Shown here piece after piece: positions 46,424 through 56,489 of a DNA stretch of 64,000 nt (position 1 is its first letter; each line of letters opens with the position of its first letter). A program made the position numbers and the translations under genes. Source of the stretch: Diplolepis rosae (taxonomy: Eukaryota; Arthropoda; Insecta; Hymenoptera; Diplolepididae); NCBI GenBank assembly GCA_030998225.1, contig JAPYXD010000680.1, positions 3,534,001 through 3,598,000 on the forward strand. The letters are read 5' to 3'. The notes beneath the pieces are model-generated. The model did not search any database and was not told the DNA's origin. It saw nothing but the letters and a program-made list of their open reading frames with translations.

Positions 46424-46620
46424 CACTGATAAAACAGTTTTGTCAAATCAACAAAAATATTTTGTTAGTATTCAGCTAACAAAATTCTTTTGTTGTGCCA
46501 ACAAAACATTTTGCTATATCAATCAAATTTTGTTACTCAAACAAAATGTTTTGTTGTGGCAACAAAATATTTTGTCAGGACAACAAAAAAAGTTTTGTTG
46601 GATACATTTTTTTCTCAGTG
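46424..46620. mobile_element. 197-bp TA-flanked MITE, CACTGA-AAAA ends, AACAAAA words
   Basis: TA at 46422-46423 and 46621-46622; tips CACTGATAAAA and CACTGAGAAAAAAA (complement). The interior is more than a dozen AACAAAA/TTTTGTT words. The plus-strand frame across it only reflects these. Confidence 0.85.
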
Positions 46621-46622
46621 TA

Positions 46623-47214
46623 GTTGACTTTAGGGTCAGACTTTAATAAAAACTCGAAGTTTTACATAATCATCAAACGTTTCGGCTCTGATCTGATTTA
46701 TTTTGGATCTAAAAAATACATAAGACAATTCCGCTAACTAAGGGCTTCTTTGCTGGAGAATTTTATTATTTACGTCTTTTCTTAATTTTTTCTTATTAAT
46801 GCACAGATAAAAACTTGGAATTGCTCCCGACTAAAATACTTTTAAAAACTTTGAAAAAGAGATCGAAAAATTGACAATTTTTTTACAATTAATTAGAAAC
46901 TTTTTTAAAAAATGCGCAGTATCATACTAAAGATTTTCCCAATCGTGGGTATGGACAATGAGATTGATTATTCAGAATGTACACGAAATGAACCTAAGTT
47001 TTCATATAATATTAAACGTAAAGTTTTCTTTAGCTTGAGTCTAAATATAAAATACCTACGTAAATATTTCTTTGGTATAAGGCAATTGAGAATAACATTG
47101 ATTCCGAATAAAATACTTTGAGAAAGAAATTTTTTTGGAATGTACTGATAATTTTGTACTTTTAAAAAATTCTACACTACATATTTAAGCCGAATTATTT
47201 CTGACTTCATTTGC
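46623..47214. other. Intergenic, little recognised
   Basis: Contains the inverted GCCGAAACGTTTG motif near 46675; otherwise AT-rich. Confidence 0.4.
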
Positions 47215-47740
47215 AATAGTTCTAGAGTTCCTGATAGGTTTTAGAAATAGTTCTGGCTTTTTAATGCTTAAAAAATGCGATTTTCCAAATGCGGAGCTAA
47301 CTTCACGCATCTCCACACTATGGAAAAAAAAACTTTTTTTCCTGAGTTCTCGGAAGATTTAGCATAGTTTTAGAGTACCTGACAGTTTTTAGAAATAGTT
47401 CCGGTAAATTACGGAGAATATGGCTACTCAAAATTTCCACAATTTTTTTGAAAATCTCATTTTTGAGGGTTCCCAGAGTTCTGTTTAGAGTTCTGGATTC
47501 TACTCAAATAGTTCTACAAATTAGTCCAAATACATTTTATTCTAAAATCAAAATTCAAAAAACCATAGCACTTCAAAGTTTTCAAAAAAATTTCAAAATC
47601 TCATTTTTGAGAGTTCCAGGAGTTCTGTTTAGAGTTCTCGATTCTACTCAAATAGTTCTACAAATAAGTCGGAATACACTTTGTTCTAAAATCACAATTC
47701 GAATAACTATGGTACTTCAAAGCTTTCAAATAATTTTCGA
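47215..47740. repeat. Tandem repeat, about 144 bp, AGTTCT words
   Basis: AAAATCTCATTTTTGAG occurs at 47451 and 47595 (spacing 144), each followed by AGAGTTCTGTTTAGAGTTCT-like text and ACTCAAATAGTTCTACAAAT. 47215-47420 holds two diverged relatives (TTTTTAGAAATAGTTC). Translation products from here are repeats. Confidence 0.7.
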
Positions 47741-47756
47741 AAATTTTAAAGAATTT

Positions 47757-48600
47757 GAAATCTTTCTGTGGAAAAAAAGGAAATTTTCGAAAATTTCATT
47801 TTTTGTATCTCGCATTGATTTGGTGCAAAATAGAATTTACCTTTTTTGATGACGTTTTTTACAATTTTAACGAAAACCACGAGTCTGATCAAAAAATAGT
47901 CTGGAGTAAATTGGTATATCGTCTTGAGATGAACAATTATGTCCCCAACATTTTTTAAGTATCTCGTATAGTGTTTTTGGAAACCAAAAGTTTTTATTTT
48001 TAATAATATTTTTCATTAATAAACAAAAAATATAACTCCTATGAAGAAATAATTACTATGGAATTTGTAGATATCTCTAAAACAAAGAATTTGGTTTCTT
48101 AACATTTTTTCTGTATTTCGTATATTTTGGCGGGAAAATTGAATTTTTTATTTTCATAAAAACGTTCTTGATGAATAAATAAAAAGATATGACTCTTATT
48201 AAAAAATAGTCGAGAGCTAATTTGTATATCTTTTTAAAACGAACAATTTTATTCCTTAATGTTTTTTGAGTATCTCGCATAAATTTGGTGAAAAATGGAA
48301 TTTCTCATTTTCTATATAGTTTTTTATAATTAAAACGAAAACCACATGTCTGATAAAAAAATTGTCTGAAGTAAATTGGTATATCTTCTTGGAATGAACA
48401 ATTTTGCCCCTAAAATTTTTTTCCTATCTCGTATAGTTGTTTTGAACACCAAAAGTTTTTATTTTTAATGAGATTTTACATTAATAAACAAAAGTTACTA
48501 CTCCTATGAAAAAATGATCAGAAGCAAATTTGTAGACCTCTTTGAAATAAAGAATTTTGTTCCTTAACATTTTTGCCGTATCATATAAAAGGAATATCTT
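47757..48600 (+). repeat. Array of six 155-bp monomers
   Basis: GTATCTCG-like marks at 47805, 47959, 48113, 48270, 48424 and 48576 give spacings of 152-157. The start carries the SINE tail GAAATCTTTCTGTGGAAAAA. It is the same family as 11.5 and 35.4 kb. Confidence 0.8.
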
Positions 48601-49365
48601 TTCATTGATGATGAGAATTCAAAAATAAAAATAAAATTTTGTCCAAATTTGGTCGTTTTTGATTTTGAGGAGTCGAATTTTTTAAAGGAGGTTAGAATTG
48701 CTTGAAAGTTTCAATTATAGACTGGATTCTGCATTAATATCGGTTCGAGTTTGTAGTTTTATACGTATAGGTTTAAATTATTTTTAAATATCTGACATAA
48801 TAGAAAGCGATTATGTGGTAACATCTAGACACTATGAATGAATATTCACATTTTCAGTACCTCTTTTTCGATATTTAGTTTTCTCTGTCTACACACACAC
48901 ACACACACATACACATAATTACTATTTTACTAAATAAATAAAAAGTGCATAAAAAACAAAAAGATGATTGAATCCCCTTTTTCATATAATTTTAGATTAT
49001 TGCTATTTCAATAATAAATAAAAATTCAAAATTTTAATGCGTGAACTACAAAAATATGAAACTCGAATTTTTGTTCACGTAATGCTTTTAGATAAAAATG
49101 AAACTTGAAAGTCAAGAGATAGATCCTGATCTGGGTAATCTCGGAACAAGAGATATTAATGCTGACGACGACGAATAGCTGGATCATTCAAGTCTTACAA
49201 AAGAAGCAACGAGATAGAAGAAAATAACATATTTTTAGAACTCAGTCAATAGTTACAACTTATCGAAACAAACGTATCTATTCTAACCAAAGAATTTAAT
49301 CATCCAGAGAACTAAAATTTTTTTTCATAAAATTCCTTGTAGAAATGAGACTTGACCTATAATCC
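48601..49365. other. Intergenic
   Basis: A (CA)n microsatellite lies at 48888-48917. Otherwise nothing recognised. Confidence 0.4.
48888..48917. repeat. (CA)n microsatellite
   Basis: About 11-14 CA units with a CATACACATA end. Confidence 0.9.
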
Positions 49366-50350
49366 TGGACTGAATCTGATCAGGGCCCTGTCAGGAAAAT
49401 AAAAAATTTAGATGATTACATTACAATAATTATTCCACTAAACCGATCTATCCCATGCAAAAATAACACTGTGGAACTGGCCCAGCCCTGATTGGTTATC
49501 CAAAATTAGGAATGAAACATATGGCCCTTCAGGAGCCAGATCTGGTTGCCAGGAATATGATCGGGTTCTAATCGGGGATTGGTCGGGCCCAACCTGGTCA
49601 TGATCGGGATGTGTGTTTCATCACCAGTCTGTGTCATATCGGCGATTTCTGCACGGTCTGTATCAGTTTGGCATATAGTTCCAACCGGGGGCTAACCAGG
49701 CCTGGGCCTAAACTTGGCCACAGCAAAATTATTATTCCATAATTGATACTGAAAAAGGTCTGTGTCATATCGGCGATTTCTACACGGTCCGTACTAGTTT
49801 GGCATTTAGTTCCAACCGGGGGCTAACCAGGCCTGGGCCTAAACTTGGCCACAGCAAAATTATTATTCCATAATTGATACTGAAAAAGGTCTGTGTCATA
49901 TCGGCGATTTCTACACGGTCCGTACTAGTTTGGCATTTAGTTCCAACCGGGGGCTAACCAGGCCTGGGCCTAAACTTGGCCTCAGCAAAATTATTATTCC
50001 ATAATTGATACTGAAAAAAGTCTGTGTCATATCGGCGATTTCTGAACGGTCTGTAGTAGTTTGGCATTTAGTTCCAATCGGGGGCTAACCAGGCCTGGGC
50101 TTAGACTTGCCCAGAGCAAAATTTCTATTCCATAATTGATACTGAGAACATCTTGAAGTAAAACTACCATAAACTTTTCAATAGATTTAATAACCATGCA
50201 TAAATTTTGTAACCTGGCCCCAGCCTGGCTGCAAACATTCTACCCAACTAGAACCCAGTCTGGTAATTTAATAATCGGAAAGAGAGAAAAGCAATAATAA
50301 TTTCATCAAATTGGGTCCAGGCCTGGCAAAGCATTTAATGCCAGTGGTTG
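49366..50350. repeat. CCTGG/GGCCTGGGCC-word element containing a tandem array
   Basis: Starting at about GACTGAATCTGATCAGGGCC, the region has GC-rich words (CAGATCTGG, GATCGGG, GGCCTGGGCC), related to 10.4 and 17.7 kb, and ends near CCAATCCTGGCTC. No clean terminal repeats found. Confidence 0.5.
49627..50150. repeat. Four tandem 131-bp units
   Basis: GTCTGTGTCATATCGGCGAT at 49627, 49758, 49889 and 50020. The second and third units are nearly identical. Each contains GGGGGCTAACCAGGCCTGGG. Confidence 0.9.
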
Positions 50351-51465
50351 CCAATCCTGGCTCTACTTTAGATGATAAAATTATTTCTGCATGCACAGTA
50401 TCTTTCAGCGTCTGCTCTGAAAAGGAATCTGTACCATGTTTGGGAATCATAATGATTCTGTTTGCCAAAATCTACTAGATCCAAACACATGGTGGAATTC
50501 TGGCTCTCACCTGTCACACATATTTATGCGTAAGGGCAATTTCCTCGACGTTTGGGCATCGGACTCGAGTACAATGAGTTACCAGCAAGCTACAAATACG
50601 CTGAATATGCATGAACTTGTATATGCGTCCTCGAGAGAGAGAATTAGGTTTCCCGGGGTTCCTCGAGTCCTGTTCTCAGGCACTCGAGGCACTCTTGGCT
50701 CTCGAGAGTTACACTCCGGCTTCTATCTTTGGCCACGCTTTGCCCATACTTTGGCACCGACGATCAATCAACACTGTTAATGAACTTTAATATAGCCAAA
50801 ACCTGCATATTCTGTCTGAACAAATATGTGCTCTCTATGTATGCCCAGGCTAGTGAGGCTAGACTGTTTCTACCCAGCTAAACTGACTTAATGCTTTATT
50901 TTATATTAAAGATTTTATTTATATTACAGAAGACTTATTAACAACTGAACATAACTTGGCTAGATCGTCAAAACAAAAATATATCTACTTGTCTAAATAA
51001 TCTTTCAAGCTCAATAAAGACTGGAAAGAAACTGGTTAGAAAACTAGACATATTTATCAAAAAGAGTTTGTCATAAAAAAAATTCCCAAGAAAAAAAATT
51101 GATCAGATTACTTTCTTGAATTATTCATGAAAAAATACTCATATAGAGCATCTACACGGGGCCTGGATAGTCTGTCAATACCTATTTGCACAAAAAATTT
51201 CAAAGAGATAAACTATAAGGCAATTGCGCTATTAAAGCAACCTAGATACATGAAAAACAAGATCAGATTATCAAGATAATATAAATTTATTTATGTTCTT
51301 GAATGTTGTTCAGAAACTCGACAGAATCTGGCCAGTAGGTCAAGGCAGACCAGAAATATACTCTATCGTAAGGTCCTAACTAGCTTTTGAATGTCAAGCA
51401 GATTTATAAATAAATATCAACCGTGGAATACTATTTAGTGCCTAAAATGTACCAGATCAGACTAT
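50351..51465. other. Intergenic with an unrecognised ORF
   Basis: ATG at 50436 opens 114 codons to 50780. Its second half derives from CTCGAG-rich inverted words (CCTCGAGTCCTG, GGCACTCGAGGC), so it is probably not coding. The rest is AT-rich. Confidence 0.35.
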
Positions 51466-51789
51466 AAATAGTATATTTCGTATCAAATGCGGAAAGGCGT
51501 ATCATAACACAAGAGCGATTCGCGAAGAGGGCTGAGGTGACACGAAGGAACCGAGGCTCGCACGTGATACGAACGATATTTTATGTTCGCTTCCGAGGTA
51601 GCCTTGTCTGAGTCATTTTGAGTGCGGAAAGTTGATTTTAACGCACTGAAATAGAGCGCGAAAAAATCAATTTTCCGCACGCAGAACTGAAAATTAATTT
51701 CCCCGCTCTATTTCAGTGCGGTAAAATCAACTTTCCGCACGCAAAACGACACTGACAAGGCCAACTTTCGGTGTACGGCGGGCAAAAAA
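51466..51789. mobile_element. Long-form GTGCGGAAAGTTGATTTT foldback
   Basis: The left extension ATAGTATATTTCGTATCAAA and the right end CGGTGTACGGCGGGCAAAAA match the 23109 copy. Between them are several GTGCGGAAAG modules, with TTTCAGTGCG variants, in both orientations. Confidence 0.75.
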
Positions 51790-52270
51790 TCATTTTCGCA
51801 ACAGTTTACTTCTGGAAGACTCGTTAGCTACTCGTTAGCTACAGACTATCCCTTTAAGAAGACTATTTCGTTTTCTGCGCCCCACGCACGCCTTTTTTTC
51901 CTTCTGTTCTGATATCTCCTACAATCCTGCACGAAATGATTTAAAATCTTAGGGGATTATTTCTCATACCTTCTAGCATGTTCGGTATAAATTTTGTTCA
52001 AATCGGTTAACTACAAAAAACTAAAAAAAATCAGCAAACATGACTTTTTGATTTAAAAAAAACGGTCATTCTTCGGTACATATTTCTTGAAAACTATTGG
52101 GCCAACCATATTCAAATTCGCACATAAACTTGATGTATATATTTTCTAACACTTGGGCCGTGGGTTTTTTAAACCAAGTAAATGGAATTTGAAAAAACAG
52201 CTATCAACTTGAACACGCGATCAAAACTAGACACGCTATTCTCTTGAAAACCAGGATGTTCTTCCTTTTC
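51790..52270. other. Intergenic, nothing recognised
   Basis: Weak similarity in style to the TTAA element cores (TTGATTTAAAAAAAACGGTC) but no ends found. Confidence 0.35.
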
Positions 52271-52301
52271 GTCCTGAGTTGTCTTCCGCACTTCGATCTT
52301 C

Positions 52302-52330
52302 TATAAGAGAGGGACATTAGTTCGCAGTTC
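52302..52330 (+). promoter_or_regulatory. Possible TATA box and initiator
   Basis: TATAAGAG at 52302-52309 is followed about 24 bp later by GCAGTTCG, similar to an arthropod initiator, and the next 270 bp are markedly less AT-rich and open. The spacing is a little short, so this is tentative. Confidence 0.3.
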
Positions 52331-52379
52331 GTTTCGCGCACCTTTCACTCGAGCTGAGCTCTTAAGACCCACCGATTGG

Positions 52380-52598
52380 TTGGCCTCGAATATCGCAAAA
52401 GAAAGAAGAGAGAAAATTCTCAACGATTACCGATTGCCCGACGAAGCCACGACGAAGCCACCGCGAAACAAGGCGACGCCTCGAGCAAACGAACCAGTCA
52501 AAAAAGGAACCAAAAGTGATGCTGACGAGTGGAAAGAAAAAAGGATAAGAAAACTGAAGACTTGTTTAGGGAATTACATTTTGACTTGCCGACTTTAA
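52380..52598 (+). CDS. Candidate exon, Lys/Arg-rich, no ATG start
   Basis: The frame is open from 52278 to the stop at 52596-52598, but no ATG occurs before residue 72. The segment reads NIAKERREKILNDYRLPDEA, then Pro/Lys-rich sequence and WKEKRIRKLK. Composition and residue content look coding (few runs, many charged residues). It follows the possible TATA box by 70 bp. It could be an internal exon, a decayed gene or a gag-like relic. No domain recognised. Confidence 0.3.
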   Translation: MASNIAKERREKILNDYRLPDEATTKPPRNKATPRANEPVKKGTKSDADEWKEKRIRKLKTCLGNYILTCRL

Positions 52599-52670
52599 GA
52601 GCAATACTTAATTGGATTATAAATTGAAGAAGAATCACAATTAAAGGAAATCTGTTGCATTCACTGAGTC

Positions 52671-52947
52671 CATAAGTTAAAATAGTGACAGCATTAAATT
52701 TTTGTGAATTTAACATATATTTCAGTAGAAATCACTGCTTTGTTGTAATAATATCAGATTTATCGATAAATTTTACAAAAATGTCTGCTGAATTTATATT
52801 TTGATGAGAATTCCTTATTCAGTAAATTTGACAGGCTTTTCTGTTATATTTATCGACAAATCTGTTATTTTTACGAAAAAATGGTGAATTCTACTCAAAT
52901 ATCTGTTAAACTTACAAAAATATTATGCTGTCACTATTTTAACTCAT
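52671..52947. mobile_element. 277-bp MITE, CATRAGTTAAAATAGTGACA ends
   Basis: The left CATAAGTTAAAATAGTGACA and the right (complement) CATGAGTTAAAATAGTGACA are inverted repeats of more than 40 bp continuing into TTTAACATATATTTCAGTAG. A related inverted repeat is at 42733. Target duplication not resolved. Confidence 0.75.
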
Positions 52948-53390
52948 GAAATTATAAGATTACAACTTTATGGATATTTTTGAGAGCGCCTGGAGCGTAC
53001 AATTCACTTGTGCTTCGCGCTCCGAAATATTTGAAGTTTGCGCTTCGAACTCATTATTGATAGTTATGAAAAAATTGTCATATTTCCAGGGCAAAAAAAT
53101 TCTACAAGAATTTTTTGTAGGACCTTTCTGTTATTTTTTCCAGTTTCAAATAAAGTTGAATTTTTTATTTCAAAAATTAAAAATTTTTAAGTGAAACGAG
53201 AATTGTTACTTTATTTACAAAGAATGTGGGACGCTAAAAAAATAGGGCAACCAATTCTTTTCCCTTAAAAAAGGTCTGAAAAAATGGTCCTTAGGACCTT
53301 TTTTCATTTTTGAACTTAATGTTTTCATATAAAATTGAACTTTTATTTTATAATTCGAAAATTTATAAAACAAAAACTATATTTTTCTTA
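52948..53390. other. Intergenic, AT-rich
   Basis: A short hairpin AAAAAAGGTC...GACCTTTTTT at about 53267-53305; otherwise nothing recognised. Confidence 0.4.
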
Positions 53391-53623
53391 CTACCCGAGT
53401 CGAAAGTACGTGGTTTCGGCACCAAATTCACGGCAGAAAGTCTAACTTTCATGCATTGGTCAAGCTATATGCGCGCCCTCTATAATAGCGGGAGTAAAAA
53501 CGTCGATAACCTCAAACGTCAAAATTTGTCCGCTCTCTGCTAATGTTTATTAGTGGCAATGAGTGGATATTATTTAGAATGTAATAGTAATGACTGAAGT
53601 GTAACAAAAATAAAAATAAAAAA

Positions 53624-53809
53624 ATGAATGACATATCATCTGATGAATCGACAGATGAAGAAGAAATGAATAAAAACTTTGAAACTGAAGCTCAATTAAT
53701 AGTAGAAACTGACACCTTACCCAAAAAGTTCGTTGACAGATGCATGCTAGTCTATGATAATTACCAAAGATGGAAACAAGGAAATAGAAATCTAAACCTT
53801 AATTTATAG
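53624..53809 (+). CDS. Small acidic ORF, possible Crypton-like N-terminus, truncated
   Basis: ATG at 53624 (context AAAAAAATGAAT) opens 61 codons. Residues 1-15 are acidic (MNDISSDESTDEEE). Residues 31-52 read DTLPKKFVDRCMLVYDNYQRW. The LP-K-x4-R-x3-YD-x2-x-W pattern resembles the core-binding start of Crypton-type tyrosine recombinases and related domesticated insect proteins, as I remember them. The frame stops six bases before a GC-rich hairpin (53815), so the catalytic part, if it existed, was lost or displaced. It lies in a TIR-bounded element. The family assignment is a hypothesis. Confidence 0.4.
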   Translation: MNDISSDESTDEEEMNKNFETEAQLIVETDTLPKKFVDRCMLVYDNYQRWKQGNRNLNLNL

Positions 53810-53814
53810 ATGTA

Positions 53815-53884
53815 TTTGATGCCTGCCCCCGACCAGCAGCACTCGCTCCGCTCGTGCCGCAAATGTCGGGGCAGGCATCAATAT
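53815..53884. repeat. GC-rich hairpin GATGCCTGCCCCCGAC
   Basis: TGATGCCTGCCCC pairs with GGGGCAGGCATCA; the loop contains CACTCGCTCCGCTCGTG, itself self-complementary. It directly follows the small ORF. Confidence 0.8.
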
Positions 53885-53941
53885 ATTCCAATGGACACAT
53901 GCAATTATTTTCGTACTTTCGACCGGGTAGCAAGAAAAATG

Positions 53942-54066
53942 GTATACACTACATGGGCAGAAATTTGAGAGCCCTGAACTGCGTGCCATGATGCCCTCGG
54001 CTTCGCCTCGGGCATTATGGCGCGCAGTGCAGGAATCTCAACTTTCTGCCCTTGTTATGTAATATA
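53942..54066. repeat. Hairpin MITE, TATACACTACATGGGCAGAA arms
   Basis: Arms GGGCAGAAATTTGAGA and TCTCAACTTTCTGCCC, then GCGTGCCATGATGCCC and GGGCATTATGGCGCGC, around CTCGGCTTCGCCTCG. The structural style is the same as the hairpin at 53815. Confidence 0.75.
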
Positions 54067-54069
54067 CTA

Positions 54070-55477
54070 TTTCCGGAGAAAACTAGTAGAAATTTTTCAG
54101 AGGAACAACTACCTTTTTGATAGTAATTTTAAAATTAAAATGGAGACAAGGCGTTACATAAAAAATAAGCGGAATATACTTATTTATTTGTATTCATACA
54201 CCCCATTATTCAGCGAGAAGCAGGATTTTTGATTTTCAAAGCAATTTTTGAAAATCAGAACGGAAAATTAAGATTTGTATATTTTTTCAAGCGGATAATC
54301 AAATCAAATATTAAAAATTTTTAATTTGTCACAAAATATTTTTCAAACATTTTTTAAATGATTTAATTTTCTGAATTTTTATCAGATAAGTCTGACTGAC
54401 AAACTCATTTTCGTTTTGAAGTTCAGACCATTTTTATAAATTTAAACATCCCAGGTCGACTGAAAGAAAAAAGCGCAACACAGTTTTAATCAGTAGTAGA
54501 GTGTTAGCTTTCGTTCGGGATATACGTTTTCCAAAATTTTTGAAATGAAGCAAAATGGCACCTATTTGTTTAAAAAAAATGAATTTTTTGGCCTATTTTC
54601 AATAGTTCATTTAGTTATAAAAATGCGAAAAATTAAAATAAAATATAACAATTTTATACATATACAAATTGTCATAAATGAATTTTCGATAGTTCATGGA
54701 TTCGAATAATACAAAAAAAAAATTCCATTTTTTGGAACGCACAAGGTGGAAGCCCCCCTCAAAGAAACTCTTTTCTGTGTGTAGTTTCAACATTCTTGTC
54801 ACTTATGAAAAAGTATTAGATTTGTGTAGAGTTTGACACCTATTTTTTAAACAAATTTCCACGTTTCATATCCCCCTGACTCTGAAAAAGAGTTTTCTTT
54901 CAATTGGTAAAAATGGTCAGGGCCTCAGAAGTAAAAAAAGCGTTTGTTAGCCACTAATATGAAAAAAATTCATAAAATTAAATCGTTTAAAAAATTGGTG
55001 ACAATTATTTTCTAAAAAATTTAGAATTTTTAATCAAGATATTTTTGAGTGTCTCGGTCTTTTTGGCGCACCCGGTATAAAATGTCTATTACATAAAATT
55101 GATTTTCCCAATGAAGAGGAAAAGTTAAATGAATAAAACATGAGGTTCTTTACATTCTGTTGCTGATCAAACATTTCTAATCAACTCTTTATTTTCTTTC
55201 ATATTGACGGTCGTCCTTGTATGGATGACATACTAGTTTAAGGGAAAACAAGGCGTATTGCTTAACTCTTGGAGGATATGAGCGAGAGGTAGTCGGGTAG
55301 TTCGTTGAACTTCAAGTTGACCGGTTACGGTTACGGTTCGGCATTGCATTCAACTCTGTCGATTTAATACTGAATACCTGGATCGATATCAATGCTAGGA
55401 TGCCTTAAGATTCCAATCTCATAATTAAGGAGAAAAAAAAATACTGCTGCTTTCACTCAAGAAAATAACTAAGTTTA
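54070..55477. other. Intergenic, little recognised
   Basis: GCACAAGGTGGAAGCCCCCC at about 54738-54757 resembles, inverted, the sequence just right of the TTAA at 15073, so it may be a solo terminus of another TTAA family. Otherwise AT-rich. Confidence 0.35.
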
Positions 55478-55620
55478 AGGCCATAGATCAGCCGGACCAC
55501 GTGACTAAAATATACATTCATTAATTTCTGTAAGATAGCTTTTTTACATTCTCATCACGTATGAGAAGGTTGTAGAATTGGGTAAAATTTGAGATTCACT
55601 TTCTTTAATAAATGTTCACA
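55478..55620. repeat. CACGTGAC-end repeat, head only
   Basis: TTAA-GGCCATAGATCAGCCGGACC followed by ACGTGACTAAAATATACATT. Similar to 38.39 and 32.36 kb. Confidence 0.5.
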
Positions 55621-56489
55621 TTGCATAACACCCTGAAACTAAAAAAAGGTTCTTTCAAACGTCTCTGTAATTCTGTTGCTGTTGTCATTCTTGTTTACTA
55701 TTGAAACGATAATTTTCAAAAGAATTATCAAATTTGAAACAGGCTTTGTCTTCGTGGGATTTTTCAATCGAACCAAAATTAGAAAAACTGCAGTATTGTG
55801 AAATTTGAGGAAAATCAACTATAAAATTCCATTTTACAGTCAAACTGATAAAAACGTTGAGATGTAAAATTGTTACCTATGAAAAGATATGCAAACTTTA
55901 ATTTTATTTAATTAATTTGAACTTTTCATTTTATTTAAAAAAAAAAATATTATTAAATTAATTAGTTGAGAAAGATTTTCAAATTCTTTAAATATTATTA
56001 AAAATCAAAAATTCCAAAATAGATTTTTCTTTTTATTTAAAAAGCAAAAATATGGGAGAGACAAAAAAACATTATGATACAGAATTCTTTATTAAAAAAA
56101 GATCTACAAATTTATATTTTTAATAATTTGCTCAAATGTATATTTTTCGTTTAAGTCGAAATGAATAAAATTCCTTAAAATCCGAAAATTTTTAAAGACT
56201 AAATTTGGAAAAACTAACATTTCTTAAATTGATAATTAATTAAGATTCCCAAGGGCTTCATAGCCACGATCGAACCTCCTTAAGGGAGTCTTTTCATATA
56301 AATTTGTAGATTACTAAAAATCAACTGCGACTCTGGAAATTTCACGGGAGAAAACTATTAAAATTTTTTTTTTGAGAATTTAGAAGCATTCAATTCTTCA
56401 TTATACATACATAAATATTATACAGGGTACCCCAAAACTCGACAAATATATTTCAAGGGTGAATTTAGTTGTAAAAAAAAATAATATAA
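55621..56489. other. Intergenic, AT-rich
   Basis: GATCGAACCTCC-TTAA-GGGAGTC at about 56269-56287 may be a junction of decayed TTAA elements. No partner ends found. Confidence 0.35.

Larger units (their letters stand above)
53391..53929. mobile_element. TIR element carrying a small recombinase-like ORF
   Basis: CTACCCGAGTCGAAAGTACG (53391-53410) and, inverted, CTACCCGGTCGAAAGTACG (53911-53929) bound 539 bp. Outside both ends is ATTTTTCTT-R, so the repeat may extend 9-10 bp further. Inside are a 62-codon frame and a later hairpin. Confidence 0.65.

Noticed and set aside
47448..47849. 133-codon frame, the longest single ORF in the window
   Set aside because: It contains the same 20-residue phrase twice because it spans the 144-bp tandem duplication and then runs into the 155-bp array.
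49627..50150. CRISPR-like regular repeats
   Set aside because: The whole 131-bp unit is repeated with no variable spacers, and the genome is clearly eukaryotic.
50436..50780. 114-codon frame with ATG
   Set aside because: The second half is made of CTCGAG-centred inverted words and nothing resembles a protein family; insufficient to call a gene.
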